From contig JAKZAP010000018.1 in NCBI GenBank assembly GCA_023053575.1, positions 21,338,458 to 21,402,457 on the forward strand: a DNA stretch of 64,000 nucleotides, given 5' to 3'. This DNA is from Branchinecta lynchi. Taxonomy: Eukaryota; Arthropoda; Branchiopoda; Anostraca; Branchinectidae. Positions 21,952 to 32,656 of this stretch are shown piece by piece. The notes beneath the pieces were generated by a model. It was not told where the DNA came from and made no database searches. It saw nothing but the letters and a program-made list of their open reading frames with translations. Position numbers and translations under genes: made by a program. Numbering within the stretch: the stretch's first letter is position 1; each line of letters starts with the position of its first letter.

Positions 21952-22130
21952 TACACTGTAAAAGAATTTCCGAGTTAGGATTATATATAACTGCAGTATT
22001 TACTACTGGATTAATCTTATCTCTACTAAGATAAGATTAATCCGAATTAGTGATAAGATTACATTTTCGGAGATAATAATAAGACAAGATTAATCCCAGT
22101 AGCAAGATGCAAGATTTTTTTCACAGTGTA
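21952..22130. mobile_element. MITE family D in CRYZ intron 5, intact
   Basis: TACACTGTAAAA and TTTTCACAGTGTA are inverted termini around the GATAAGATTAATCC palindrome; this is the best preserved copy. Confidence 0.8.
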
Positions 22131-22604
22131 AATCGCAAAAACAGCCGACGGATGAGCTATCGGAACTTTCCAGAACGCCTGAATCGCCCTTATACTTGAA
22201 AGTGAGCGAGCTGGCAGCGCATCGCTTCCTAGCGGCGTTAGTTCTTAATTTCTTCGCCTTGACAGCAGAAGTCTATAATTAGAAGTAGATGGCAGACGTG
22301 CTGTTCCCATGGGTGGTAAATTCAGTTAGAGTCCCTTGCTTTTCCCAGGATTTCTTCTAGGGGCCTTTTTGAAGCTGGGTGGATTGTGAATTATTTTACA
22401 TGGGAACACCACTGACCCTTTCCCCAAACCAATGGGCAAGTCACCTTTGAGACTCGAATCAGCTGCCAAACCTAATGAAACGAATTAAAATTCGAAAATC
22501 TTCTGATCTTTGAAAATAGGAGTTTGCTTGTTCAGGTGGTAAGAGCTGAAACAAAGAGAAATGAGGTCGCGAATTTTAGCTTCTTGGTGTTAAGGCTGGA
22601 ACGC

Positions 22605-23460
22605 ATTATTCAATTTTCCGCAAAATTTCACTCAACGGGGTAATCCAGCCAATCACGTTACAGAGTTCCGTAGTTGCCACGCTTACTACGCTCCCGAGCA
22701 TGGTAAGCAAATAGTTATGCCCGTGCCATATTCAGTCACATCTGTACGTAATTTGGTTCGCTAATTTGGTTATTACCCACTCTTACGTTTCATCCTGGTC
22801 ACACCTGGAACGAAGAAAGTCGAGACATATCACCACCATCATCACTCAAAGGTAAACGAAACTGGCTCAAGTCAGTGACTCTGGTCTGTGATTGGTCCAA
22901 ACACCCCAAGATACGTTTCAAAATGGCGGAGATGGATTTTCCCATCTCGACTATCTTAGGTTTTGAGCGTCTTTTCTTCCCAGTTTCGACCGTAAGATGG
23001 TCTTATTACCGGCGTTATTATCAGGTGTGACTATAGTGGGGCCTAGGCATTACTACCCGATGAAAAATTTGTAGCCTGCGTAGTAGTATGGTAGTAGTAC
23101 GAAAACGTTGTATGTAATACTATGTAATAGCAAAGAATACTATCGTTTAATGTGCCTCAGACTGGTCCAGTCTTATGTAGTAGTATCCAGTAGCATCCTG
23201 TCTTGCCATATTAGCATCCAGTCTTGCCAATAGTAGCATATAGTAGTATGCAGTAACACGGTAGCCTTGAAGTAGAAGCATGTAGTATCATCGTTAGTAC
23301 TGCATGCAACTTTTTCGTACTGCTTCATAGTACTACTTTGAGACAAATTTTTCATCGGGTATTTCGACAAGGTTGGAACGGTCAGCGTAGTAACTTTTCG
23401 TGAGGTTGGCACGGCAATAGTAACTAAAAGTTACTATTGTTACAAGGGTGGAACACGCTC
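22605..23460 (-). mobile_element. MITE family I, interrupted, ending at CRYZ exon 6 acceptor
   Basis: The left part (22605-22717) and right part (23369-23460) are contiguous in family I but separated by 651 bp here. The right TIR GGTGGAACACGCTC ends 19 bases before exon 6. Confidence 0.7.
23055..23360 (+). mobile_element. MITE family J nested in family I
   Basis: The TIRs are ACCCGATGAAAAATTTGT and ACAAATTTTTCATCGGGT. The internal sequence is rich in GTAGTA motifs and matches 18269-18536 almost throughout. Confidence 0.75.
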
Positions 23461-23479
23461 ATAATGTCCTTTTTTGCAG

Positions 23480-23653
23480 GATGAGTGGAAGGAAACAGCG
23501 GCCGCAGTCATTTCCGGAGTGGAGACTGGATACCTTGTCCCAGTCATTGATAAGGCTTATCCGATAGAAGCCGTTCAAGAGGCCCATGCCAATGTCTTGA
23601 GCCACGAAGGTGGCGCTCGAGGCAAACTAGTGTTGTCCGTTGCGGAAGAGTAA
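23480..23653 (+). CDS. CRYZ: CRYZ exon 6, C terminus and stop (residues 269-325)
   Basis: The acceptor is CTTTTTTGCAG|GATGAG. The exon encodes DEWKETAAAVISGVETGYLVPV, then YPIEAVQEAHANV and GGARGKLVLSV, ending at TAA 23651-23653. The pattern G-x-L-x-P-V, then Y-P-L-E-x-x-x-x-AHE, then GA-x-GK-hydrophobic is the standard C-terminal end of quinone oxidoreductases. The acceptor lies 19 bases downstream of the right end of a MITE (terminal sequence GGTGGAACACGCTC), so the 4.3-kb intron 5 is built largely of mobile DNA right up to the splice signal. Confidence 0.94.
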   Translation, partial: DEWKETAAAVISGVETGYLVPVIDKAYPIEAVQEAHANVLSHEGGARGKLVLSVAEE

Positions 23654-24350
23654 AGTGTTGTTGAGAAACTTGGCTAAGTCAAGGGTCCATGATTTGTCCA
23701 TTCGGCTGTAGAATCCGGCTGCGACCAATCCACTGGCATCGTCTGGATTGTCGCATTTGCACGCAGATGTCGTAGCTTCAGTCCCGTGTTCTCGAAACTA
23801 GCTTTTTTGTGAATGCGTTTGGTAGTTCTTGTGATTTCCGAGGTGTATTCAGTAGGCCTTCTTCTCTACTGTGCCGTTTCAAACCCAATTCCCTTCCGCG
23901 TTTGCCTATCACTCAACTACAGTGCTGATAGTGCCCCTGTCGTTCACTCGTAGATTATAGGAGGCATCTGCTTTGAAGAGAAATGGTTGCGGAGACGTGC
24001 CCTTGGAAACCACAAGCAGTGATAAGATCGATCATGGCCCTTGCTAGAAGAAGGGCTTTGTTATCCTTTTCTAAAAAAAAAAATCAATCTAGAAAGACAA
24101 TTTATCAATTTCTCGATGGATTTTTTTTATTTTTTATGGTTTGTTTGAAGAGATTCTTCTATGAAAAAAGTGACTTTTGTGTGATTAGATTGTTCTGTGA
24201 GACTATTTTGTACGGAATGGTATATTGTTGATATTACAAAATAATATTTTTGAACGTCTTATCTTGACCTCCGCACTGTACGAAAACTGTCATGTTAATG
24301 CAGCGTTTACAAGCAGATTAAAGCTTGAGCAGAATTTGGTATGGATGACA
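23654..24350 (+). other. Probable CRYZ 3' UTR and downstream region
   Basis: No repeat is recognised between the stop codon and about 24.45 kb. The best polyadenylation hexamer I can see is ATTAAA at 24317-24322; no AATAAA is evident in the first 600 bases. The end of the transcript is therefore a guess. Confidence 0.35.
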
Positions 24351-24503
24351 GATAACGTTTACACATACAGAGGGAAACAATCGTTTCTTCGAGCCAGAAA
24401 ATCTGACAAAAATACTTCCAATAGCCAATGATAAAATGTTTTAATAGTATTTACGAGATTAGTATTGATGTCTGCTGCTTTCAAAAGCTAGCTTAGCTTT
24501 TTT

Positions 24504-26066
24504 ATGGCACTTGCCCTTGGGCCAGGTGCCATATAGCGATCGCAATTTCTGTCCGTCCGTCGTCGGTCTGTCCAGGTTTTTTCTAGTTTGGGCACACAGG
24601 TGATCCTGCTAGTTCGGTACTTCCGGATGTGCTGGGACAATGGAACTTGTAAGACATGTCAGGGACCCGAACAGATTGACTTGATAATAGTCGTTTCCTG
24701 GATCCAACCACCGTGGGGGGGGGGGAGTGGAGAGATGGGGAGTCCGGAATCTGGTGGCATGCATAACTTTTGGACGGGTGATCGGAACTGAATGAAACTT
24801 GGCAAGTGGAAAGAGCTATCGTCTCAGATGTTCCCTGTCAAGTCCTGGTCGAATCAGATACTTGTGGGGGGCGGGATTGAAGGGGGGACCGGAAATCTCT
24901 TGAAACGCTTAGAGTTGAGGGATTGGGATGGAACTTGGTGAGAAAAACAAGCATTAGCCTTAGATACGTAATTAAAACAAGATCGTATAGGGGCTCTGTG
25001 GGAGCAGTTGGAGGGTGTTTCCTGGAATTCCGGGGATCGCCAGTTAGGATAGTTCCAGCTATTCTAAGAACGATGAAACTTTGCAGGCCTATTAATGACT
25101 TAAGGACATCACATAGTGGCCCTAGGAAAACTTGTGTTAATGGATCCGACCATCTTTGGGGATTCTAGCGAAGGCGAATCCGGAAATTACTGGCTTCCGT
25201 AAGTTGCGAACGGGGAATCCGGAAATGGCTTCCGTAAGTTGCGAACGGGGTGTCCGATTCGAGTGAAAATGTATGGGGGAGAAGAACTGATGACCTAGAC
25301 AAGCAAAACAAGCGTCCGAACCACATGCGGGCACTTTTAGGAGAGTTGGACGGCGGGGGGGGGGGGGGGTACAGAATGGGATACAAGTTGGACAGTTCCG
25401 AGTTAATACGGCCTTGATTTGTAATTTGGTGTCTGGATTGGATCTGGTCACGGTAGGGGGGGGGGGGTGAATTGGGAACTGGAAATTTGCGGATAGACTA
25501 TGCTCTGATTCCAGTCTAACTTGATTAGGACATGTCAGAGATGCGATGTTTATGTTCTGATTCGTATTAAACAAGTGGAGCGATTTTAGTGAAACTTGGG
25601 ATTGAGAAAGCTCACATGCCCTAGATGACATATTTTAGGGTCCGAACTGGATCCGACCACGCTGGGGGAGGGGGGGGGGGAGATTTAAGGGAAGCTCCCA
25701 AAGACGCTCAGATTTGAGTGAAACTTGGTAGGTGGTAAGAGAAAATGCTTCAGATGATCCATTTAGTAGTCCGAAGTCCGAACCAGATTCGAACTCGGTA
25801 GAGGACGTTGGAGGGGGGCACTGGAGACCGTGTGACATGCGAAAGGTCCAAATGAGTGGATCTTTAGGGTTGAAAATTGGAAGGTAGAAAACTCATTTGC
25901 CTTAGGTGATCCGAGGCGACGGAAATACTCAGACTTGAGTGAAACTAGATATTGTATTTCTAGGTCGAACCGCATTTTTAGATGGCGGGGTGTTTGGATT
26001 TCTCGTCTACGTTTTAGGTGCCAGATACTCGTATCAAGTGCCATATGAGCTCGTAGCTCTTGTTTT
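24504..26066 (+). mobile_element. Helentron-like family A copy downstream of CRYZ
   Basis: The head ATGGCACTTGCCCTTGGGCC, the GTCCGTCCGTC microsatellite, a diverged core, and the end AAGTGCCATATGAGCTC then GTAGCTCTTGTTTT. Its 3' third differs from copy 5151-6484, indicating a subfamily shared with 41814-44285. Confidence 0.6.
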
Positions 26067-26351
26067 AGTCTTCTTCACCAACGTTGCCGACGGAATTTCT
26101 TTCAAGAATACTGAAATTCGTTTAAGGTTTAACTGAAAAGACAATTAATTTTTGTTTCATTTAATTGAATACTCTGCATTATTTCGATTCTGTAAGGGAT
26201 TCCTTCATTTTCCACTATCTGCTCTAGTAATGACGTTTACAAGATCTGCGGCCCGTCCCCACAACGAAAACTCTACTATAACGTGGGAAATTTTAATCTA
26301 AAATTTTAACACAAATGTATGCTTTTCAGTGGGTAAGTGGGCAGTGGTGAG

Positions 26352-26554
26352 CAAGGCTGTATCCAAGGGGGGAGTTAGGGGGTTGATCCCCCCCCCCCCG
26401 AAACATACAAAAGTAATCATTTTCATAGGCTTTTCCCTCTGATTTATGTGTTTTTTGTAGTATTTGTCCGACCAGCAGGCAACCCCCCCCCCCCCCCCCC
26501 CCCCCGAAAGGCAACCCTCCCGCCCCCCGGAATAAATTCCTGGATATGGGCCTG
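26352..26554 (-). mobile_element. hAT-like MITE, family T, nested in family E
   Basis: The left end CAAGGCTGTATCC and the right end GGATATGGGCCTG, flanked by the perfect 8-bp duplication GTGGTGAG (26344-26351 and 26555-26562). Inside are two long C-runs. The related copy is 19632-19793. Confidence 0.8.
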
Positions 26555-26634
26555 GTGGTGAGACTGATGAAAATTGCTTAGTGTCTGAACAGACACAAAA
26601 AAAATCATAAATCTTTCTCGTAAGGCATACAAAA

Positions 26635-27966
26635 CAAGAGCTGCAAGCTCATATGGCACTTGCAAGGCTGGGTGAGGATGAAAGTAGGAATTCTTCAGTT
26701 CGTGGGTTTGTTGTGATTATTTGTAAGCAAAACCCTAGAGATAATGGGTCCTTGGAAATCACGAGAACGTATCGTTCGGTAATACATTTGGCTGTGATGA
26801 TGCGCACTTTAGGGGCGCTAGAAATTCAGTAATCAAAACTCTTGAAGTAAAAATGATGATGAGCTCATCGGGAGAATGAAATGTATATTTTAATCAAAAG
26901 TATAATTTGTACTTTAAGAAATTCAGTTGTAAGCAAAACCCATGAGGCAAAAATATTCTAATCATGTCAAGTCTCTAATGTTCAAGTTTCATGGTCATAG
27001 CAAATCTGGAAGTACTTTAACTGGTGATCACCGGAATTCCGGACCCCCCTTCCTCCCCCCACAGTGCTCGAACCCGATCCAGTTCTGTCCCTGAAGAATC
27101 TAGGGCTTGTGCTTGTTCTTCCCACCAAGTTTCATCCCATTCGCTCTACTCTTAGCGTGTCACAAGATTTACGGCTCCCCCACTGACTCCCCCCACAATA
27201 ATCGGATCCGGTTCGGACTTCACATGGGGCATCCGAGACACGAGGTCTTTCCAAATATCAAGTTTCATTCAGGTCTGATCACCCGTTCCAAGGTTATACG
27301 TATCTCTAGATCCCTGATTCCCCTTCCCTCCACTCCCCCCACGGTGGTCGGATCGGGGAAGTGACTATTTCCAAGTTGGTTTGGTCGGGTCCCTGGTACG
27401 CTTGCCAAGTTTCACTGTCCCAGCCCACCTAAAAGTAACTTAACTCCGTATGACCGGAATTCCGGCCCCTCCCCCTCCAACTCCCACCACAGTGCACGAA
27501 TCCCGTCCGCGTCTGCCAATGATGTACCTAGGGCTTGTGCTTGTTCCTCTCACCAAGTTTTATCCCGATCCCTCCACTTTAAGCTTGTCATATGATTTCC
27601 GGTCCCCCCCCCCTGCGCCCCCACCCCCACATTCATCGGATTCGGTCCGGACTTGAAACAGAACATCTGAGACATGACGTCTCTCCAAATATCAACTTTC
27701 ATTAAGATCCGATAACCCGTTCGAAAGTTATGCATGCCACTAAATTCCGGATTCCGGCTCCACCCTCCCCCCACGATGGTCGGATCGGGCAAGTGACTAT
27801 TTTTACCTTAGTTTGGTCTAGTCCCTAATATGCCTGCCAAGTTTCATCGTCCTAGCGTATCTGGAAGTACCCTAACTCGCAAACACCGGACTAACCGACC
27901 GACCGACCGACAGACCGACGGAAAAGTGATCGGTATATGGCACTTGGCCGGAAGGCAAGTGCCATA
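26635..27966 (-). mobile_element. Helentron-like family A, full-length copy (minus)
   Basis: It is colinear with 5151-6484 over the whole length in inverse orientation, including the head palindrome (27935-27966), the (CCGA)n microsatellite, the tandem core and the GAGCT/AGCTC hairpin at the tail (about 26637-26652). It has inserted into another repeat (family E), whose halves flank it. Confidence 0.65.
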
Positions 27967-28029
27967 AAAACTACAAGCGAATAGAGGTAACACAAATCAC
28001 ACGGAAATTCCACTATTTGGAAATTGATT

Positions 28030-28255
28030 ATTCATGAATACTCTATATGATTAAGTCCAAAACACGCCAGTGACCCTCAGGAAGAATGAATAAGCGTGTC
28101 CGTAACGACTAAAACTCAACGACTCAAATCATGCCTCAAACAATTACGGCGATCCTTGGGAGCAGCTGTAACACCACTTCTGCCTTTCTTCCGGTAGGTA
28201 CCCGGAGAGGCCAGAGATTTGGTGTCATCAAGAGTATAGAGGAACAACGAAGTAA
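28030..28255 (-). repeat. Repeat G, second copy (minus)
   Basis: It is the inverse of 8194-8445, with several indels. It lies at the right edge of the nested stack between the two genes. Confidence 0.65.
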
Positions 28256-28485
28256 CGCATTTTCAGCGGGTCTTTAAGCCAATTTTAGTGAATACATGAT
28301 GATAACTAGGTCATCCTATCCAAGCCCTTCTTGGTTAAACTGAAGGAAGTCTCGTCTCGCTATATTTTTTTCCTAGTAGTCTTTGAAAAAAATCCTTTCA
28401 AGTGGACCAGAGTTCTTTTCTTCTCGACGCGAAGTCTTGTCCGTGTAAACACTAAACATAAATGTGGGTTGATGCATGGATACGA

Positions 28486-28764
28486 GTTAAAGTTTAAATG
28501 AAAAGCCAACTTATTTTTATACATTTGATTTGAATACACTGAATTATTTTGACTCATATAAGAGATTTTTGTTTTTTACGTCGCGTAGTCTAGTAGTGAC
28601 GTTTGGGATCTCATCTGGTTCCACGACAAATAAATTTACGGCGAGTCGCGAAAATTTTGAATGTCTGCAAAAGCGTGTGTTTCAATGGCTAACAAAGCGA
28701 GGATTTGAATGTTCGATTCCAGATTGCAGAATCACATCCGAAGATAGCCCTCTGTTCCATGCTA
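28486..28764 (+). repeat. Family E fragment
   Basis: It opens with AGTTAAAGTTTAAATGAAAAG and continues through TCTAGTAGTGACGTTTGGGA and AATTTTGAATGTCTGCAAAA before running into the tandem duplication at 28765. Confidence 0.55.
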
Positions 28765-29180
28765 CCCCAAATAGGTTTCCATTGTGGAAGGACACAGTCA
28801 ACAGAGAATTTGGCACGCATTCCACCAAGTTCATTAGCAAGTTCGAGTTTTCAACTGGTCATCTTCTTCTTGATGGCGAATGCCTAAAGGCGTATTCTCG
28901 CCGTTCTCCCGGGACTCCATTTGAGGATTCCCCGCGTTTTCGTTTGTCCCGGGGACTCACTCCCCGTATAGGTTTCCCCAAATAGGTTTCCATTGTGGAA
29001 GGACACAGTCAACAGAGAATTTGGCACGCATTCCACCAAGTTCATTAGCAAGTTCGAGTTTTCAACTGGTCATCTTCTTCTTGATGGCGAATGCCTAAAG
29101 GCGTATTCTCGCCGTTCTCCCGGGACTCCATTTGAGGATTCCCCGCGTTTTCGTTTGTCCCGGGGACTCACTCCCCGTAT
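28765..29180 (+). repeat. Tandem duplication, 211-bp period, identical units
   Basis: Bases 28765-28969 recur at 28976-29180 with no difference that I can see. The unit spans family E-flanking sequence and the left part of MITE F, so it arose after that MITE inserted. Confidence 0.9.
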
Positions 29181-29505
29181 TCTTGCGAGTCCTCACAGAC
29201 GGGGAATGCTAGAATTATCATCATCATCATCAAAAGGACTCCCTTTGAGATTCGGAGGGGAATCAATTTTTGCTTGTGTTGGTGCAATGTAAAATTAATT
29301 AAAAACAATCAGAATAAACAAAACCAAAAATAAAGTGGATACAGACTAATTTCGTTAACTGCATATTTTTGTTTCGAACAAAATCCATGTTGGAAGCATT
29401 CCCTGTGTTCTCCCTGTTTCTGTACCGAGTGGAGTGACTCCCTCTATTCTAGCCGTTCCGTTCGATTCCCGAGGAGTCCTCGGGGAACGGCGAGAATACG
29501 ACTTA
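29096..29505 (+). mobile_element. MITE family F, copy a
   Basis: AGGCGTATTCTCGCCGTTC at the left and GAACGGCGAGAATACGACT at the right are the TIRs. The element has GGGGACTCACTCCCC and (ATC)n motifs. Its left 80 bases are part of the tandem duplication 28765-29180. Confidence 0.75.
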
Positions 29506-29873
29506 AGTTCTTCCAGGTCACTTTCACTTCCCATGTTATTTTCATGTTCCTGGCTTGAATAATGTAAATCCACCATGGCTTGTTATTACGGCAATTGGCT
29601 GCCGCTGTAGTTGCTAAAAATTTCAAAGATAGAGCTACGTCCGTAGAGGTACAACAGTTACGGAAGAGAAATTACGTCAGCTAAAATTCAAGAATCGTGA
29701 ATAACAAAGTAACGAAGTAACGCGTTTTTGTCGGTTCTTCTAGCCTAATTCGGTAAAAATATAATGGGTAATCAGACTATTGTATCTTAGCCCTATTATG
29801 TTAACCTTTAACAATCGTGAGATTTTAACCTGCCACACTGGATTCTGGGGGCATAATTAGTATATGAAAACTA

Positions 29874-30279
29874 AAGGCGTACTCTCGCCGTTCCCCGCGG
29901 ACTCCACTTGCTGAGTCCCCGCGTTTTTGTTTGTCCCGGGGACTCACTCCCCGTATTCTCGCGAGTCCCCACGGACGGGGAATGCTCTGATTATCATCAC
30001 CATCATCAAAAAGGACTCCCTTTCAGATTCGGAGGGGAATCAATTTTGCTGGTGGTGGTGCAATGTAAAAATAATCAAAATAAACAAAACCAAAAATAAA
30101 GTGGCTCCAGACTAATTTCGTCAATTTCATATCTATTTTTCAAACAAAATCCGTGCTGGAAGCATTACCCGTGTTCTCGCTGTTTCTGTCCGCGGAGTCC
30201 GCGTGGAGTGACTCCCTCTATTCTCGCCGTTCCCTTCGATTCCCCGAGGAGTCCTCGGGGAACGGCGAGAATACGCCTT
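29874..30279 (+). mobile_element. MITE family F, copy b, upstream of the laminin gene
   Basis: AAGGCGTACTCTCGCCGTTC at the left and AACGGCGAGAATACGCCTT at the right; it is colinear with copy a throughout. Confidence 0.75.
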
Positions 30280-30571
30280 AAGCATTTCCACAGCCCGGTA
30301 CAGGCCCGGCATAATATTCCGCATAATACAACGTGCTCTGTCAGTCCACCAGATTTTGTTTTAGTAATGCGGATCTTTCAGCAGTTGCAATTTTAAATTG
30401 CTATCGCCCGCTTATGCTACCTTTTCCACTATTTCTTTCCGACTTCCAGTTATCATAGAGCTCCAGTTTGGATTTCCAGCGCCAACTGACTCCGCCTCAA
30501 GCGCGCCGACTGTTCTTGTCTGTTTTCCAACTCTTCCGGAATTTCAGTTTGCCTGCACCACCCGCAAAGAG
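30280..30571 (+). promoter_or_regulatory. Presumed promoter/5' UTR of the laminin gamma gene
   Basis: About 290 bases separate the end of a mobile element (29874-30279) from the laminin start codon. I see no convincing TATA box or initiator. The assignment rests only on position, and a non-coding first exon farther upstream is possible. Confidence 0.3.
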
Positions 30572-30715
30572 ATGTGGCGGGAAATTCAAGTGGGGCCAAG
30601 CATGCTGCTGTTGACATTGTTAAATTTTGGATTATGTGCAGCCCAGGTTTTGGATTTGGATTACACAAGTGCAACTCTCGGCAGTAGATGTTATGATGAC
30701 TTAGGGAACCCCCAG
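30572..30715 (+). CDS. LAMC1: Laminin gamma chain exon 1, signal peptide
   Basis: This is the start of a secreted laminin gamma subunit, which joins an alpha and a beta chain into the heterotrimer that builds basement membranes. The ATG at 30572 gives MWREIQVGPS, followed by a hydrophobic run LLLTLLNFGLCAA, a signal peptide likely cut near residue 24 or 25. After it come QVLDLDYTS and the first conserved cysteine (C40) of the laminin N-terminal (LN) domain. The open frame extends 5' to an ATG at 30398, but that would bury the signal peptide 58 residues in, so 30572 is preferred. The donor is CCCCAG|GTTAGT, phase 0 after Gln48. Confidence 0.88.
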
Positions 30716-31063
30716 GTTAGTTGTTGAGTAGGATGTTTTAGTTTTGTCTTCTCTTGTCTGGGGCATTGTTGCAGTCTCCCACCTTGGGCTTGGTTGGAAG
30801 TTTCTCCAGATCTGCCATAGTTTCCTACCTGAGAGGTTTCGTCTGATCTGGAAGCCAAGTAATCCCCTGAATCCGAGGTTTGTCCCAGTACAGGAGGGGA
30901 TCCTGAGGGCTGCCTGAGGGGATCCAACCAGGATCCAACCTCAAATTTATATGACCTCAAACTTGGCTTGACAACCTTACATTACACTGAAATTTCTGTG
31001 CAGTCCAAAACAGGTCATGGGTCACTCAGGGTTTCTTTCTTGACAGTTAGGACGACCTCCAAC

Positions 31064-32337
31064 CAGTCATAGTCATACACAAATCCTCAATTTTTGGGAA
31101 TGATGCCCCAACGTCTGGGCATGCCCTAACGTATGGGCATGGTGCCCATACGTTGGACCATGCCCTGGAGCATGGGCATGGTACGCCTGTGAATTTGGTT
31201 AAATTGACACTGGCTACATACCTAAATAGGGTCTTCTTCCTGTCTAATTCAAAAGATACCTGATTTCACTTTATATCCAACCTCATTTTCCAATTTTCAA
31301 AATGTTAGAGCACTTCCAAGATACAGAGAGTTTTGTTGAGGCCACTTCTTTCCCAGTGGGTTTACTCTATCCTTTTCCATGTAGTTGCCACTAGGTTACT
31401 CAATCCTTTTCCATATTGTCAAAAAGTCAAAAGTCTGAGAAAAAAAAAAGTAAAAAATAATCACTCAAAATAAATATAATAAAATGCAAACAATCTAAAG
31501 GAAATATTTACAACACAGCAAGTGCATGAAAATGGCAAAGTCCACTGTCAACAAATGTTCACATAAGCATACATCTACTTTACCCCTGTGAAATTTGGTT
31601 AAACTGAGACTGGCTACATAGCCTACCTAAATAGGTTTGTCTTCCTGTCCTAGATCAAAAGATACCTGATTTTACTTTCTATGAAACCTCATTTTCCAGT
31701 TTTCAGAATGTTAGAGCACTTCCAAGATACATAGAGTTTTGTGGAGGCCACTCTTTCCTATTGGGTTTACTCTATCCTTTTCCAGGGAGTTGCAACTAGG
31801 TTACTCTATCATTCTCAGGTAGTCACTGCTAGGTAGAGTGGATGAGGAAGCTTTTAAATTTTCATCCTTTAGGAATTAAATTTCCTTTCCTTCCAAATTC
31901 CTTTAGATTGTTTGATTTTCATTGTATTTCCTTTAGATTTAGTGAGTTTCTGTAACACTCGTTAACATAGTAAAAAAAAAAAAACTAAAAATAAATACCT
32001 TTAAAGGCAAACAATCTAAAGGAAATATTTGCTCCAGTGAACAGATTGAAAAGCTTGCCTCATCCATGGTACCTAGCAACAATTTTCTGAAAAAGGATAG
32101 AGTAAAATGCACTAGAAGAGAAGTGGCATCCAAAAAACTTTATGTAGGTATCTTTGAAGTGCTCTAACATTTTGAAAATTGGAAAATGAGGCTGGATAGA
32201 AAGTAAAATCAGGTATCTTTTGATCTAGGATGGGAAGACAACCCTATTTAGGTATGTAACCAGTGTGAGTTTAACCAAATTTCATAGGGGTGAAATTTGG
32301 CGCCGATGCGCCAAAACCGAGGATTTGTGTATGACTG
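31064..32337 (+). mobile_element. hAT-like foldback element, family W, in laminin intron 1
   Basis: The ends CAGTCATA...TATGACTG are extended by inverted GTCATACACAAATCCTC (31072-31088 / 32319-32335). A perfect 8-bp duplication CCTCCAAC flanks it (31056-31063, 32338-32345). Inside, one segment occurs twice directly (about 31190-31380 and 31585-31790) and once inverted (about 32070-32310), so the transcript could form long hairpins. Confidence 0.8.
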
Positions 32338-32656
32338 CCTCCAACTGCCTATCAGGCTTAGGGGTCTGACTTCAAAATTGTTTAGATTTATTCCATTGAA
32401 TTTGTTTGGTCATCTACCAACTACAGTAGGTCACAGATTGCAAGCTTGCAATACCAATTTTCAAAAGTAGCAAATGGACCCTGTGTCACCCTGTGTGCTT
32501 TGCTTTGGCTAGTTTTGGTCTTGCTTCGTCTGGGATGCTCATCAATGGAAAATGGGACTATGTCCTTTAGCTGACTCAAGGCTACCTCAGAATGGAAACA
32601 GTAGCAAGCAGTGATATTTGTTGATTTGCAATTGTCTCTGATCAACAGCCTAACTA

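Larger units (their letters stand above)
9779..23653 (+). other. CRYZ: CRYZ-like gene, six coding exons (gene span)
   Basis: The gene codes for an NADPH-dependent quinone oxidoreductase of the zeta-crystallin type, a soluble medium-chain dehydrogenase/reductase that makes one-electron reductions of quinones; the vertebrate protein also binds AU-rich RNA. Six exons (9779-10021, 11555-11715, 15200-15373, 17389-17518, 19090-19185, 23480-23653) join in frame to 325 codons plus stop, close to the 329 residues of the human protein. All introns are GT...AG. The N-terminal GroES-like catalytic fold takes about residues 1-125 and the NADPH-binding Rossmann fold about 126-260, with the AxxGxxG-type loop HGASGAVG at 147-154. 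No catalytic zinc ligands are visible, as expected for this zinc-free subfamily. Family assignment is from residue patterns recognised by eye; a close MDR paralogue is the main alternative. Confidence 0.93.
26118..28019 (+). mobile_element. Family E element broken by two later insertions
   Basis: The pieces 26118-26343, 26563-26634 and 27971-28019 follow the order of the uninterrupted copy 49738-50139 (GTTTAACTGAAAAG, TTTTCCACTATCTGCTCTAGTA, TGCTTAGT-CTGAACA, ACACAAATC-CA-GGAAATTCCAC). The gaps are a hAT MITE (26352-26554) and a family A element (26635-27966). Confidence 0.65.

Noticed and set aside
25137..25631. Proline-rich 164-codon ORF and similar ORFs across 37.7-39.3 and 42.4-42.8 kb
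   Set aside because: They are readings of G/C-runs and tandem boxes of family A; runs of Pro or Gly come from homopolymers.
28530..28985. 151-codon ORF upstream of the laminin gene
   Set aside because: It spans a family E fragment and a tandemly duplicated MITE end; half of it recurs in the next 211-bp unit. No protein family is recognisable.
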